Of a stretch of DNA of 33,002 bases, positions 1 to 8,749 are shown in pieces. The stretch is taken from contig CAMMBL010000006.1 of NCBI GenBank assembly GCA_946494015.1, forward strand, positions 1 to 33,002. The letters run 5' to 3'. A program made the position numbers and the translations under genes. The notes below the pieces were generated by a model, which was given only the letters and a program-made list of their open reading frames with translations, was not told the origin of the DNA and made no database searches. The DNA comes from an uncultured Mycoplasmatota bacterium (lineage in GTDB: Bacteria > Bacillota_I > Bacilli_A > RF39 > UBA660). Position 1 is the first letter of the stretch. Every line of letters begins with the position of its first letter.

Positions 1-2
1 CA

Positions 3-1121
3 ATTAGTTATAATTCTGAAAATAATACAGCTTTTGAAGGAAGTTATATGGAAGAATGGTTAAATGATATAAGTGTAGATGGCTTTTTAGGTAATTTAAG
101 AAATTATGAAAACTTTATAGAAACCAATGCAAAGTGGAATAATGCGACAGAGACACAATTATCAAGTAAGCCAGTTCAAACAACAATGGTAGAAGATGCA
201 GTAGGACTACTTAATATATATGAATATCAATCTAGTTATAGGGGAGCAAGTGAGTCAACAGGTTATTTAAATAATGGACTTGAATGGTGTACTTTAACAC
301 CAATTGATTCATCTTACATACGTTTGGTGCTTGATGATGGCAGTAGAGGTGGCTTCGGCCCTCCTACTATCACATGTGGTGTTCGCCCATCCATAAATCT
401 AAAATCTAGCATTAAAATCGTAGATGGTGATGGAACAATAGATAATCCATATCGTTTAAGTGGAGATAATGATAGTAATTTAAATGGAGTAAAACTAAAT
501 ACAAGATACAGTGGTGAATATATAAAATTTGGAAATGATGAAAATAATTTGTATAGAATAGTAAGTCATGAAAATGGTATAGGAACAAAGATAACTAGTG
601 CTGAACCATTAAAAAGTTTTGGTGAATTTATAGAAAGAACATTTGGAAATAATACTACTTTTTCAAGTAGTAATACTATAGGAGTATTTTTAAATGGAGA
701 ATATTTAACAAGTTATGTAGGTGATGATTATACTAATATGATAGAGGATAATACAATATGGTATCTTGGAACAGTAGAAGATGGTACATCATATAAATTA
801 GCTAAATATACAAATGAAATGGATAATCTCCTAACATCAAGTAGAACTACAGCAAAGGTAGGACTATTACGTTTAGGCGAGTTAATGGCTAGTCAATTTG
901 AGAAAAGTGAAAATAATCAAGATTATTGGTTATTAACACCAGAAAGTACATCTCACGTGCATTATGCGAGCAACTATGGTGGCACGAACAGCGATTATCC
1001 AAATCTTATTTATGGCGTCCGGCCAACTATGAATCTAAAATCTAATGTAGTAATTACAGGAGGAGATGGAACCAAGAATAATCCATTTACTATTGACTTA
1101 GCAACGGACAGTTCTAATTAA
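3..1121 (+). CDS. Tandem-repeat surface/DUF6273-like protein, 5'-truncated by the window edge
   Basis: The reading frame of ORF 48..1121 is open back to base 3 (ISYNSENNTAFEGSY|MEEW...), so the true start is upstream of the window. Two repeats each end in a LTP...GVRPxxNLKS...DGTxxNPF/Y signature. Confidence 0.75.
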   Translation: MSYNSENNTAFEGSYMEEWLNDISVDGFLGNLRNYENFIETNAKWNNATETQLSSKPVQTTMVEDAVGLLNIYEYQSSYRGASESTGYLNNGLEWCTLTPIDSSYIRLVLDDGSRGGFGPPTITCGVRPSINLKSSIKIVDGDGTIDNPYRLSGDNDSNLNGVKLNTRYSGEYIKFGNDENNLYRIVSHENGIGTKITSAEPLKSFGEFIERTFGNNTTFSSSNTIGVFLNGEYLTSYVGDDYTNMIEDNTIWYLGTVEDGTSYKLAKYTNEMDNLLTSSRTTAKVGLLRLGELMASQFEKSENNQDYWLLTPESTSHVHYASNYGGTNSDYPNLIYGVRPTMNLKSNVVITGGDGTKNNPFTIDLATDSSN

Positions 1122-1202
1122 AGTGTTGAAAAATAAAGGAAGAATAGATATAAAAGTATGATTCACAGTATATGAATTGGTAACAAAGATGATAAAGTGA
1201 AG

Positions 1203-1241
1203 AAAAAGTGTAACTTTTGATACTGAAAAGTTACACTTTTT
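1203..1241. terminator. Perfect 16-bp stem hairpin, bidirectional terminator-like
   Basis: AAAAAGTGTAACTTTT-GATACTG-AAAAGTTACACTTTTT. Confidence 0.75.
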
Positions 1242-1287
1242 ACATAAATTAATACCCAATAAAAAAAACTTTAATTCGTTCAATTTT

Positions 1288-2244
1288 TTAGATGTCATAA
1301 AGAATAAAAGAAAATGGTAATCCACTATATTTAGATGAGTTAAAACTAAGATGAAATAATGTTAGTACTGTATTAAATAAAGGCATTACTCTTTTCTTTA
1401 TTCTAACTCCATTTTGAATAAAATGTTTGTGAGTAGTTATTTTTATTTTTTATAACATTTTGTATTTTTAGAGTAATCAGCACCTAGTACAGTTAAGAAA
1501 AGAATTATAAAACAGGTTATAGAATACATTAAAGTAAAATAATTTAATCCAGCTTTAACGACAGACTCTATATAAAATTCATTAGATTTTTGATTTTTAA
1601 ATAAAGTTTCAATAAAGCCAAAATGATAATTATAATCTTTAATGGTTCTTTTAGGATCACCATTAGAATAATCCAGGACTCATCAACATCATATTTTTTA
1701 TCATAAACAAATTTTTAATATTATTTTTTGATCTAATACATAAAGTATGATCTAGTGAATCAATATGTTGCATTAAAAAAATAGATTTATCGGCAAGGAA
1801 TATTAATTATAGGAAGTATGAAAAAAATTAGAAATATAGGAAATGCCTTGTTTACTAACTTTCATAGAAATTATAAAAATTGTATAAGTATCATGCGAAA
1901 ACATATGACGTGAAGTGATATGAACAGTCTTGTCAGAATGCTTAGTTTTATAATTAGAGATAACATATTTAATAATTTAGTTATAAAATTCATAAGGATT
2001 AAATGATTTATTTTTAAAGAAACGTTTAATTCTTTTGATAACAGAATCAAATTGAACTAAAGAAAAATCATCTTTAAGATGTTTTGCGATATCATTTGTA
2101 ACAGAAGATTTAGATAAAATTATACCTATATATAATTTTAAGCTGTGTCTTTCTAATATAAAGATTAACTTTTGATAAAAATTCTTTCATTTTACCTGCG
2201 ATTTCTTTTTCCCCCCTAGTATTATATACTTTATTCATAAACAT
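1288..2244 (-). pseudogene. Decayed DDE (IS4-like) transposase with frameshifts, stops and deletions
   Basis: Minus-strand fragments in shifting frames: MFMNKVYNTRGEKEIAGKMKEFLSKVNLYIRKTQLKIIYRY / LSKSSVTNDIAKHLKDDFSLVQFDSVIKRIKRFFKNKSFNPYEFYN* / LIFLADKSIFLMQHIDSLDHTLCIRSKNNIKNL / IKDYNYHFGFIETLFKNQKSNEFYIESVVKAGLNYFTLMYSI / RVMPLFNTVLTLFHLSFNSSKYSGLPFSFILYDI*. Confidence 0.7.
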
Positions 2245-2515
2245 TCTCTATTCTATTTTGTGATTATAATAAGAATATCAAAAAAGGTTGTTTCTTTCAA
2301 TTTTAAAAGACAAAATGACTTAGATAAACTTTAGCATTTTTATATCATTTTAAAAACTGTCCGGTTATAAGTGCTATTGAATTAAATTAGATAAATGTTA
2401 ATAATTTTTGATAAAAATTTAAATTTAACTAAGTTTTTTTAATGATTATTTTTTTTAGGTGTTATAATATTGAAAAACTAATAAATAAAAGCTAAAATAA
2501 ATTAGGAGATGGATT

Positions 2516-4291
2516 ATGCGTGATTTTAAGGAAAAACTAAAATTAGTACCAGAACTTCCTGGTAGCTATCAAATGAAAGATGAAAAAGGATATATCATTT
2601 ATGTTGGTAAAGCAAAAAATTTAAAAAAAAGAGTTAGTAGTTATTTTAGAGGTAATGCTACTGGTAAAACAGCTATGTTAGTTGAAGATATCGCTGATTT
2701 TGAATATATTGTTACAAGTAGTGAATTAGAATCATTAATTTTAGAAATTAATCTAATTAAAAAATATAATCCTAAATATAATATTTTACTTAAAGATGAT
2801 AAAAGTTATCCTTATATAGAACTTACTAATGAATTATATCCTAGATTAAGAGTTGTTAGAAATGTTTCACGTAAAAAGAAAAATCATAAATTATTTGGAC
2901 CATATCCTAATGTTAGTGCTGCAAGAAAAACAGTTAATATGATTAATAGATTATATCCTTTACGTAAGTGTGAAAAATTACCAAAAAAAGAATGTCTTTA
3001 TTATCATATTAATGAATGTTTAGGATATTGTATTAAAAATATAGAACAATCTACTATTAAAGAAATGACCGATGAAATTACTAGCTTTCTAAAAGGAAAT
3101 AGTAGTTTTATAAAAGAAAAGATAACTAAAGAGATGGAAAAAGCTAGTAATAATTTAAATTATGAAAAAGCTTTAGAATTAAGAGAGATGTTAAAAGATA
3201 TTGATATTACTTTAACTAAACAAAAGATAGATTTAAATAAAAACTATAATTTTGATATTTTTGCTTACACTAAAATTGATAATTATTTATCTATTACAGT
3301 TTTCTTTATAAGAGAAGGAATTCTTTTTGGAAGACATCATGAAACATTGCAAACTATTGATAATGAAGTAGATGATATGGAAGAATATATTATACATTTT
3401 TATGAGAAAAATGTCTTAGCTCATGAGATTTTATTACCAGATACATTAGATAGTGAAACATTAAGTGAATATTTAAAGATTAAAATACATGTACCGAAAA
3501 GAGGACCATTAAAAAAATTAGTTGATCTTGCTAAAGAAAATTCAGAAGTAGTATTAAAAGAAGAATTAGAAACTTTACAAAAAGATGATAATGCTAAGAG
3601 AAAAGCTTTAGATGAATTAAGTAAACTATTAGGAGTTAAAACTGTTTCTAGGATGGAATCTTTTGATAATTCTCATTTGTTTGGTACTTATTATGTTGGA
3701 GCGATGGTTGTTTTTAGAGATTTTGAACCATTAAAGAATGATTATCGAAAATATAAAATAAGTACAAGTGTTAAAGATGATTTAAATGCTATGAGAGAAG
3801 TATTATATAGAAGATATTATAGAGCCTTAATGGATAATGAAGTGTTACCTGATTTAATTGTTATGGATGGGGGAGAGTTACAAGTTTCAGTTTGTAAAGA
3901 GATTATTAGTAGTTTACATTTAGATATTCCAATAATAGGATTAAAAAAAGATAGTAAACATAGAACTAATGTAGTTATTGATCAAAACTTTAAAGTATTA
4001 GATATTGCTAGTGATAGTAATCTTTTCTTATATTTATCGAAAATTCAAGAAGAAGTACATCGGTTTGCTATTTATTATCATCGTAATATTAAAAGTAAAG
4101 GATTACTTTCAAGTTATTTAGATTTAGTTAAAGGAATTGGTGAAGTTAGAAAAAAAGAGTTATTAAAAAAATTTGGGTCTATGAAAAAAATGAAAGAAGC
4201 TTCGTTAGAGGAATTAAGTGAAGTGGTAGGAGAGAGTGTGGCTTTAAATTTATATAAAGTATTACATGAGGAGGATGAAAATGTTAAATAA
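2516..4291 (+). CDS. uvrC: Excinuclease ABC subunit UvrC
   Basis: N-terminal GIY-YIG region (PGSYQMKDEKGYIIYVGKAKNLKKRVSSYF), central SFDNSHLFGTYYVGAMVVF, C-terminal HhH; SD AGGAG upstream. Confidence 0.97.
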   Translation: MRDFKEKLKLVPELPGSYQMKDEKGYIIYVGKAKNLKKRVSSYFRGNATGKTAMLVEDIADFEYIVTSSELESLILEINLIKKYNPKYNILLKDDKSYPYIELTNELYPRLRVVRNVSRKKKNHKLFGPYPNVSAARKTVNMINRLYPLRKCEKLPKKECLYYHINECLGYCIKNIEQSTIKEMTDEITSFLKGNSSFIKEKITKEMEKASNNLNYEKALELREMLKDIDITLTKQKIDLNKNYNFDIFAYTKIDNYLSITVFFIREGILFGRHHETLQTIDNEVDDMEEYIIHFYEKNVLAHEILLPDTLDSETLSEYLKIKIHVPKRGPLKKLVDLAKENSEVVLKEELETLQKDDNAKRKALDELSKLLGVKTVSRMESFDNSHLFGTYYVGAMVVFRDFEPLKNDYRKYKISTSVKDDLNAMREVLYRRYYRALMDNEVLPDLIVMDGGELQVSVCKEIISSLHLDIPIIGLKKDSKHRTNVVIDQNFKVLDIASDSNLFLYLSKIQEEVHRFAIYYHRNIKSKGLLSSYLDLVKGIGEVRKKELLKKFGSMKKMKEASLEELSEVVGESVALNLYKVLHEEDENVK

Positions 4292-4733
4292 AAAAGCTTA
4301 TACTATAGTAGAATTATTAGCTAGTATTGTTATATTAGGACTTTTAGCTACTTTAGCATATATGGGTGTATCTAAGTATTTTAATAAGGCTTTAGATACT
4401 ACTTATAAGAATTTTGAAGAAAATATTAAAACAGCTGCTACTAATTATTTACTTGATAATAGTAATTATATACCTAAAAAGAATGGAAGCTTGGTAATAG
4501 ATGCTAGTAAACTTATTTGTGATGGATATCTTGATGATTTAGAAGATCCTAAGAATGAGAGTAAAACATGTAATATTGATAGTTATGTTATTGTTAAAAG
4601 AGATAATGATAATAATTTAGATATGACTTATCAAGCATGTTTAAAATGTAGTGATTATCAAAGTGATATATGTAGTACATCTATTAATAATATAGAAAGA
4701 CTAAGAAAAGATGAAGCATGTGAGGTAGAGTAA
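4281..4733 (+). CDS. Prepilin-type N-terminal methylation-domain (type IV pilin/pseudopilin-like) protein
   Basis: KKAYTIVELLASIVILGLLATLAYMGVSKY class III signal. GAGGAGG at 4268-4274 favours ATG 4281 over the ORF-track start 4266. Confidence 0.85.
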   Translation: MLNKKAYTIVELLASIVILGLLATLAYMGVSKYFNKALDTTYKNFEENIKTAATNYLLDNSNYIPKKNGSLVIDASKLICDGYLDDLEDPKNESKTCNIDSYVIVKRDNDNNLDMTYQACLKCSDYQSDICSTSINNIERLRKDEACEVE

Positions 4734-6529
4734 TGAGTACAATTAAAGTAATGGATGAAATACTTGCTAATAAAATAGCAGCTGGAGAAGTTGTAGAAAG
4801 ATGTTTAAATGTAGTTAAAGAATTAGTTGAAAACTCTATAGATGCTAAGGCAACGGAGATAAAGATAACTTTAATAGATTCAGGAGTTAAAAAAATAGTA
4901 GTTAGTGATGATGGAATAGGTATGGATAAAGAAGATGCTATAATGGCTTTTTCAAGGCATGCTACTAGTAAATTAAAGAATTTAGATGATTTATTTAATA
5001 TTTCATCATTAGGATTTAGAGGAGAAGCCCTTCCTTCTATTGCTTCTGTTTCTTTAGTTAATTTACAAACAAGTAAAGATGGAGTAGGTACAGCTTTAAC
5101 TCTTAATGGAGGAGTAATAGAAAATATTAGTTCATCAGATTTAACAAAAGGAACAACAATAGAAGTATCAGATTTATTTTATAATACTCCAGTTAGATTA
5201 AAATATTTAAAAAATTTATATACAGAATTAGCCCTAATAGTTGAATATGTTAATAAGATGGCTTTATCATATCCTTATATTAGATTTGTTTTAATAAATA
5301 ATGATAAAGTTTTATTAAATACAGTAGGTGATGGTAATTTATTAAAAGTAATTTATGCTATATATGGGATTAATGTAGCTAAGAAAATGATTGAAATATC
5401 AGGAGAGAATGATGATTATGTTATTTCTGGTTATATAGGTTATCCTGAGATTGCTAAAACTAGTCGTAATGTTATTACTACATTAGTTAATGGGAGAGTT
5501 ATTAAAAATCAAGAGTTAAATAGATGTTTAATAGATTGTTATCATACTTATATACCAAAGGATAAATATCCTATGATTATTCTTAATATCGATGTTGATC
5601 CTATTTTAATTGATATTAATATACATCCTCAGAAAATGGATATTAAATTTTCTAAGATGGATAGTTTAAAACAATTAATTACTTATGAAGTTACTAAAAA
5701 GTTAAAAGAGATATTGTTAATTCCTCATGCTAGTATAAGAGATATTAATACAGTTTATGAAATAGAAGATTCTATAAAAAGTTATGATAATTATGATCAG
5801 TCCTATAGTGATACTAGTAGTGTTAAAGTTATAGATAAGGAAGAACTTTCTTTTGATTTTGATAATGATAATAAAATAACTGGTGTTTCTACTAATGAAG
5901 TAGTTAATGAAGAAGAAAGTAATGAAGAAGTTAAAGATGAGAGTAGAATTAAAGAAATGATACCAGTAGGGGTAGTACATAAAACTTATATTATCGCTGA
6001 AAATGCTAGTGGGATGTATATTATAGATCAACATGCGGCCGCTGAGAGAATAAATTATGAGAAGGTATTAAAGGCTTTATTAAAAGATGATTATAAAGTA
6101 ATAGATCTTTTAGTACCTTTAAAACTTGAATATTCAGCTGATGAAGCGATTAAGATTAAAGAACATTTAGATATTTTAAAAAGTATAGGAATTGGTATTG
6201 AAGAATTTGGTGATAATACTTTTATTGTTAGATATCATCCTACTTGGTTTTTTGAAGGATATGAGAAAGAAGCGATTGAAAAAATAATTGCTATAACTTT
6301 AGATAAACATGAATTTGATAAAGAGAAGTTTATTTATAAAACAGCCGCTACTATGGCATGTAAGATGAGTATTAAAGCGAATGATTATTTAACTTTAGAT
6401 GATATGAAAGTACTTCTTGATAATTTAAGATGTTGTGATAATCCATTTACTTGTCCTCATGGTAGACCTACTATTATTACTTATAGTAATTATGATTTAG
6501 AAAAATTATTTAAAAGAGCGATGAATTAG
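4733..6529 (+). CDS. mutL: DNA mismatch repair protein MutL
   Basis: GHKL motifs (NSIDAKATEI, DDGIGM, GFRGEALPSIASV), DQHAAAERINYE, CPHGRPT. Confidence 0.97.
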   Translation: MSTIKVMDEILANKIAAGEVVERCLNVVKELVENSIDAKATEIKITLIDSGVKKIVVSDDGIGMDKEDAIMAFSRHATSKLKNLDDLFNISSLGFRGEALPSIASVSLVNLQTSKDGVGTALTLNGGVIENISSSDLTKGTTIEVSDLFYNTPVRLKYLKNLYTELALIVEYVNKMALSYPYIRFVLINNDKVLLNTVGDGNLLKVIYAIYGINVAKKMIEISGENDDYVISGYIGYPEIAKTSRNVITTLVNGRVIKNQELNRCLIDCYHTYIPKDKYPMIILNIDVDPILIDINIHPQKMDIKFSKMDSLKQLITYEVTKKLKEILLIPHASIRDINTVYEIEDSIKSYDNYDQSYSDTSSVKVIDKEELSFDFDNDNKITGVSTNEVVNEEESNEEVKDESRIKEMIPVGVVHKTYIIAENASGMYIIDQHAAAERINYEKVLKALLKDDYKVIDLLVPLKLEYSADEAIKIKEHLDILKSIGIGIEEFGDNTFIVRYHPTWFFEGYEKEAIEKIIAITLDKHEFDKEKFIYKTAATMACKMSIKANDYLTLDDMKVLLDNLRCCDNPFTCPHGRPTIITYSNYDLEKLFKRAMN

Positions 6530-6537
6530 GTGATGTT

Positions 6538-7413
6538 ATGATAATTGCAATATTAGGACCAACAGCAGTTGGAAAAACGGCTTTAAGTATTTCTCTTGCT
6601 AAGAAATATAATGCTGAGATAATTAATTTTGATTCAATGCAAGTTTATGAAAAATTAGATATTGGTACTGCTAAAGTTACTAAGCAAGAGATGGATGGTG
6701 TTACTCATCATCTTTTAAGCTATGTTAAATTAGATGAAAATTATTCTGTTTTTGATTATCAGAAAAAAGCAAGAGAAGTACTTGATAAATTATTAAAAGA
6801 GAATAAGAATGTTATTTTAGTAGGAGGGACAGGTTTATATTTAAAAGCAACTTTATATGATTATAAATTTATTGAAAATACTACTAATAAGTTATATGAT
6901 GATTTATCTTCAAGTGAAATTTTAGATAGAATAAAAAAATATGGGATTGATAATTTACCTCATATAAATAATCGTAAGAGATTAGTTAGATTATTAAATA
7001 AATTAGAAAATGGTGAAGAAATTAGTACTGATGGTAATAATTTATTATATTCTAATGTTTATTTTATTGGTCTTACTACTGATAGAAAGGTTTTATATGA
7101 TAAGATAAATAAAAGAGTTGATGCTATGCTTGATAATGGTTTAGTGGAAGAAGTAGAATCTTTAAAAGATTATTTTAATAATTCGAAAGCATTAAATACA
7201 GGGATTGGTTATAAAGAGTTTATTCCTTACTTTGAAAATAAGAAAACAAAAGAGGAAGTTAAAGAGGAGATAAAGAAGAATTCTAGGCATTATGCTAAAA
7301 GACAATATACTTTTTTTAAACATCAATTTGATATTGTGTGGTTTAATACAGATTATAATAATTTTGACAATACTGTTAAGGAAGTAATTAATTATTTAGA
7401 GAAAAATAACTAA
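6538..7413 (+). CDS. miaA: tRNA dimethylallyltransferase MiaA
   Basis: GPTAVGKTALS P-loop, DSMQVYEKLDIGTAK, HHLLSYV, VGGTGLYLKA, NNRKRLVR. Confidence 0.96.
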   Translation: MIIAILGPTAVGKTALSISLAKKYNAEIINFDSMQVYEKLDIGTAKVTKQEMDGVTHHLLSYVKLDENYSVFDYQKKAREVLDKLLKENKNVILVGGTGLYLKATLYDYKFIENTTNKLYDDLSSSEILDRIKKYGIDNLPHINNRKRLVRLLNKLENGEEISTDGNNLLYSNVYFIGLTTDRKVLYDKINKRVDAMLDNGLVEEVESLKDYFNNSKALNTGIGYKEFIPYFENKKTKEEVKEEIKKNSRHYAKRQYTFFKHQFDIVWFNTDYNNFDNTVKEVINYLEKNN

Positions 7414-7463
7414 GGTTTAGCATAAAAAAATTATTTGCATAAATTATATAGGAGTTGAGTTTT

Positions 7464-8072
7464 ATGTATAAATTGCCTATATTACCTTATTTATTTCAAG
7501 ATTTAGAACCATATGTTGATATACATACAATGGGACTTCATTATCATAAACATGAGATGAATTATTTAAATAAGTTAAATTTGTTATTAATAAAGAATAA
7601 TTATGATTATAAGTATCCTATTGAAGAATTAATTTATCATATAGATGAGTTTCCTATAGAGGATAGAGAAGATATTTTATATAATTTAGGAGGAGTTTTA
7701 AATCATAATTTATATTTTAAGAGTATGAGTCCTAAAAGAGTATTACCAAGTGATAAGTTAAAAGATGATATAGAAAGTAAATATGGAAGTGTTGATAAAT
7801 TCCTTTTAGAGTTTAAGAATAAAGCTCTTGAATTAAAAGGGGTTGGTTATACTTTTTTAGTAGTAAATGATAATGGTACTTTAGATATTATAAATTTATC
7901 TAATCAAGATTTACCCCAATTATTAGGATATATTCCGCTATTAAATATGGATATGTGGGAACATGCTTATTATTTAAATTATAAGAATGAAAAAAGTAAT
8001 TATATAGATAACTTTTTTTTGATAGTAGATTTTACTAATGCTAATAGTTTATATAATAGTTTGATGAAGTAG
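7464..8072 (+). CDS. Iron/manganese superoxide dismutase family protein
   Basis: TMGLHYHKHEMNYLNKLN, NHNLYFKSMSP and DMWEHAYYLNYKN keep all four metal-ligand positions (H,H,D,H). SD GGAG at 7451 favours ATG 7464. Confidence 0.85.
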   Translation: MYKLPILPYLFQDLEPYVDIHTMGLHYHKHEMNYLNKLNLLLIKNNYDYKYPIEELIYHIDEFPIEDREDILYNLGGVLNHNLYFKSMSPKRVLPSDKLKDDIESKYGSVDKFLLEFKNKALELKGVGYTFLVVNDNGTLDIINLSNQDLPQLLGYIPLLNMDMWEHAYYLNYKNEKSNYIDNFFLIVDFTNANSLYNSLMK

Positions 8073-8270
8073 ATAGTACTATTTATTTTAGGTTATTATA
8101 GTTAAGAAACGATTATTATAGAAAATATAAGATACATTAGATATTAAAATCTATATATTATGATAATATAAGATTTAGATAAGTTTTTAATTTTTTATTA
8201 ATGGTTAAAAAGATTGTAATTACTATTACTAATTAATGTACGATAGAATAAATATATAAATATTTAATTT

Positions 8271-8297
8271 GGGCACTGAAAAACAGTGCTCTTTTTG
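8271..8297 (+). terminator. Rho-independent terminator
   Basis: GGGCACTG-AAAAA-CAGTGCTC followed by TTTTT. Confidence 0.75.
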
Positions 8298-8320
8298 TAT
8301 ATATAGAAATGGAATATTAT

Positions 8321-8621
8321 TATGAGTACAAAAGTATTAGAAACAAATTAAAAAGTTGTTAATAGTATAGAAGATATTATTACCACTATTAAAAATAAGG
8401 TAGTATATCAAATTAATAATACTTTAGTAAAAATTTATTAAGAGATTATTACTTTCTAATGGCAAAATAAATAAAAAGAAAGTATATGATTTATCTAAAA
8501 AAAACAAGAGATAAATGAACCTACTGATATATTGGAAAATCATTATGTATTTGAATTTTTAGGAATAAAAGAAGAATTAATTGATGAAGTAGAAAGAACA
8601 CTTAAAGAAGTTAATAATTAA
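8321..8621 (+). pseudogene. Decayed DUF1016/YhcG-like PDDEXK nuclease-family fragment
   Basis: Interrupted frames give VVNSIEDIITTIKNKVVYQINNTLVKIY* and later NEPTDILENHYVFEFLGIKEELIDEVERTLKEVNN*, resembling the DUF1016 N-terminus and the YVFEFLGL motif. Confidence 0.5.
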
Positions 8622-8749
8622 GATAAAATGTTTATTTGTAAAATCATTTTTTTCTGTTAATAATATTAGTGTAAACTAAATGTCCTTTTATTTGAAGTGA
8701 ATTTTAAATTAATATATACTAGTGTTATAAATAGAAAGGTAGTGAAGTT

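Larger units (their letters stand above)
1106..2362 (-). mobile_element. Degenerate IS element (IS4-like DDE transposase relic) with candidate inverted termini
   Basis: CGGACAGTT at 1105-1113 and its exact reverse complement AACTGTCCG at 2355-2363 bracket a minus-strand transposase pseudogene. Confidence 0.55.

Noticed and set aside
1098-1325. Minus-strand ORF of 75 aa
   Set aside because: Runs antisense through the IS relic and hairpin in a frame different from the transposase remnant; spurious.
5717-6034. Minus-strand ORF of 105 aa
   Set aside because: Entirely antisense to mutL with low-complexity I/F/Y-rich translation typical of AT-rich antisense frames.
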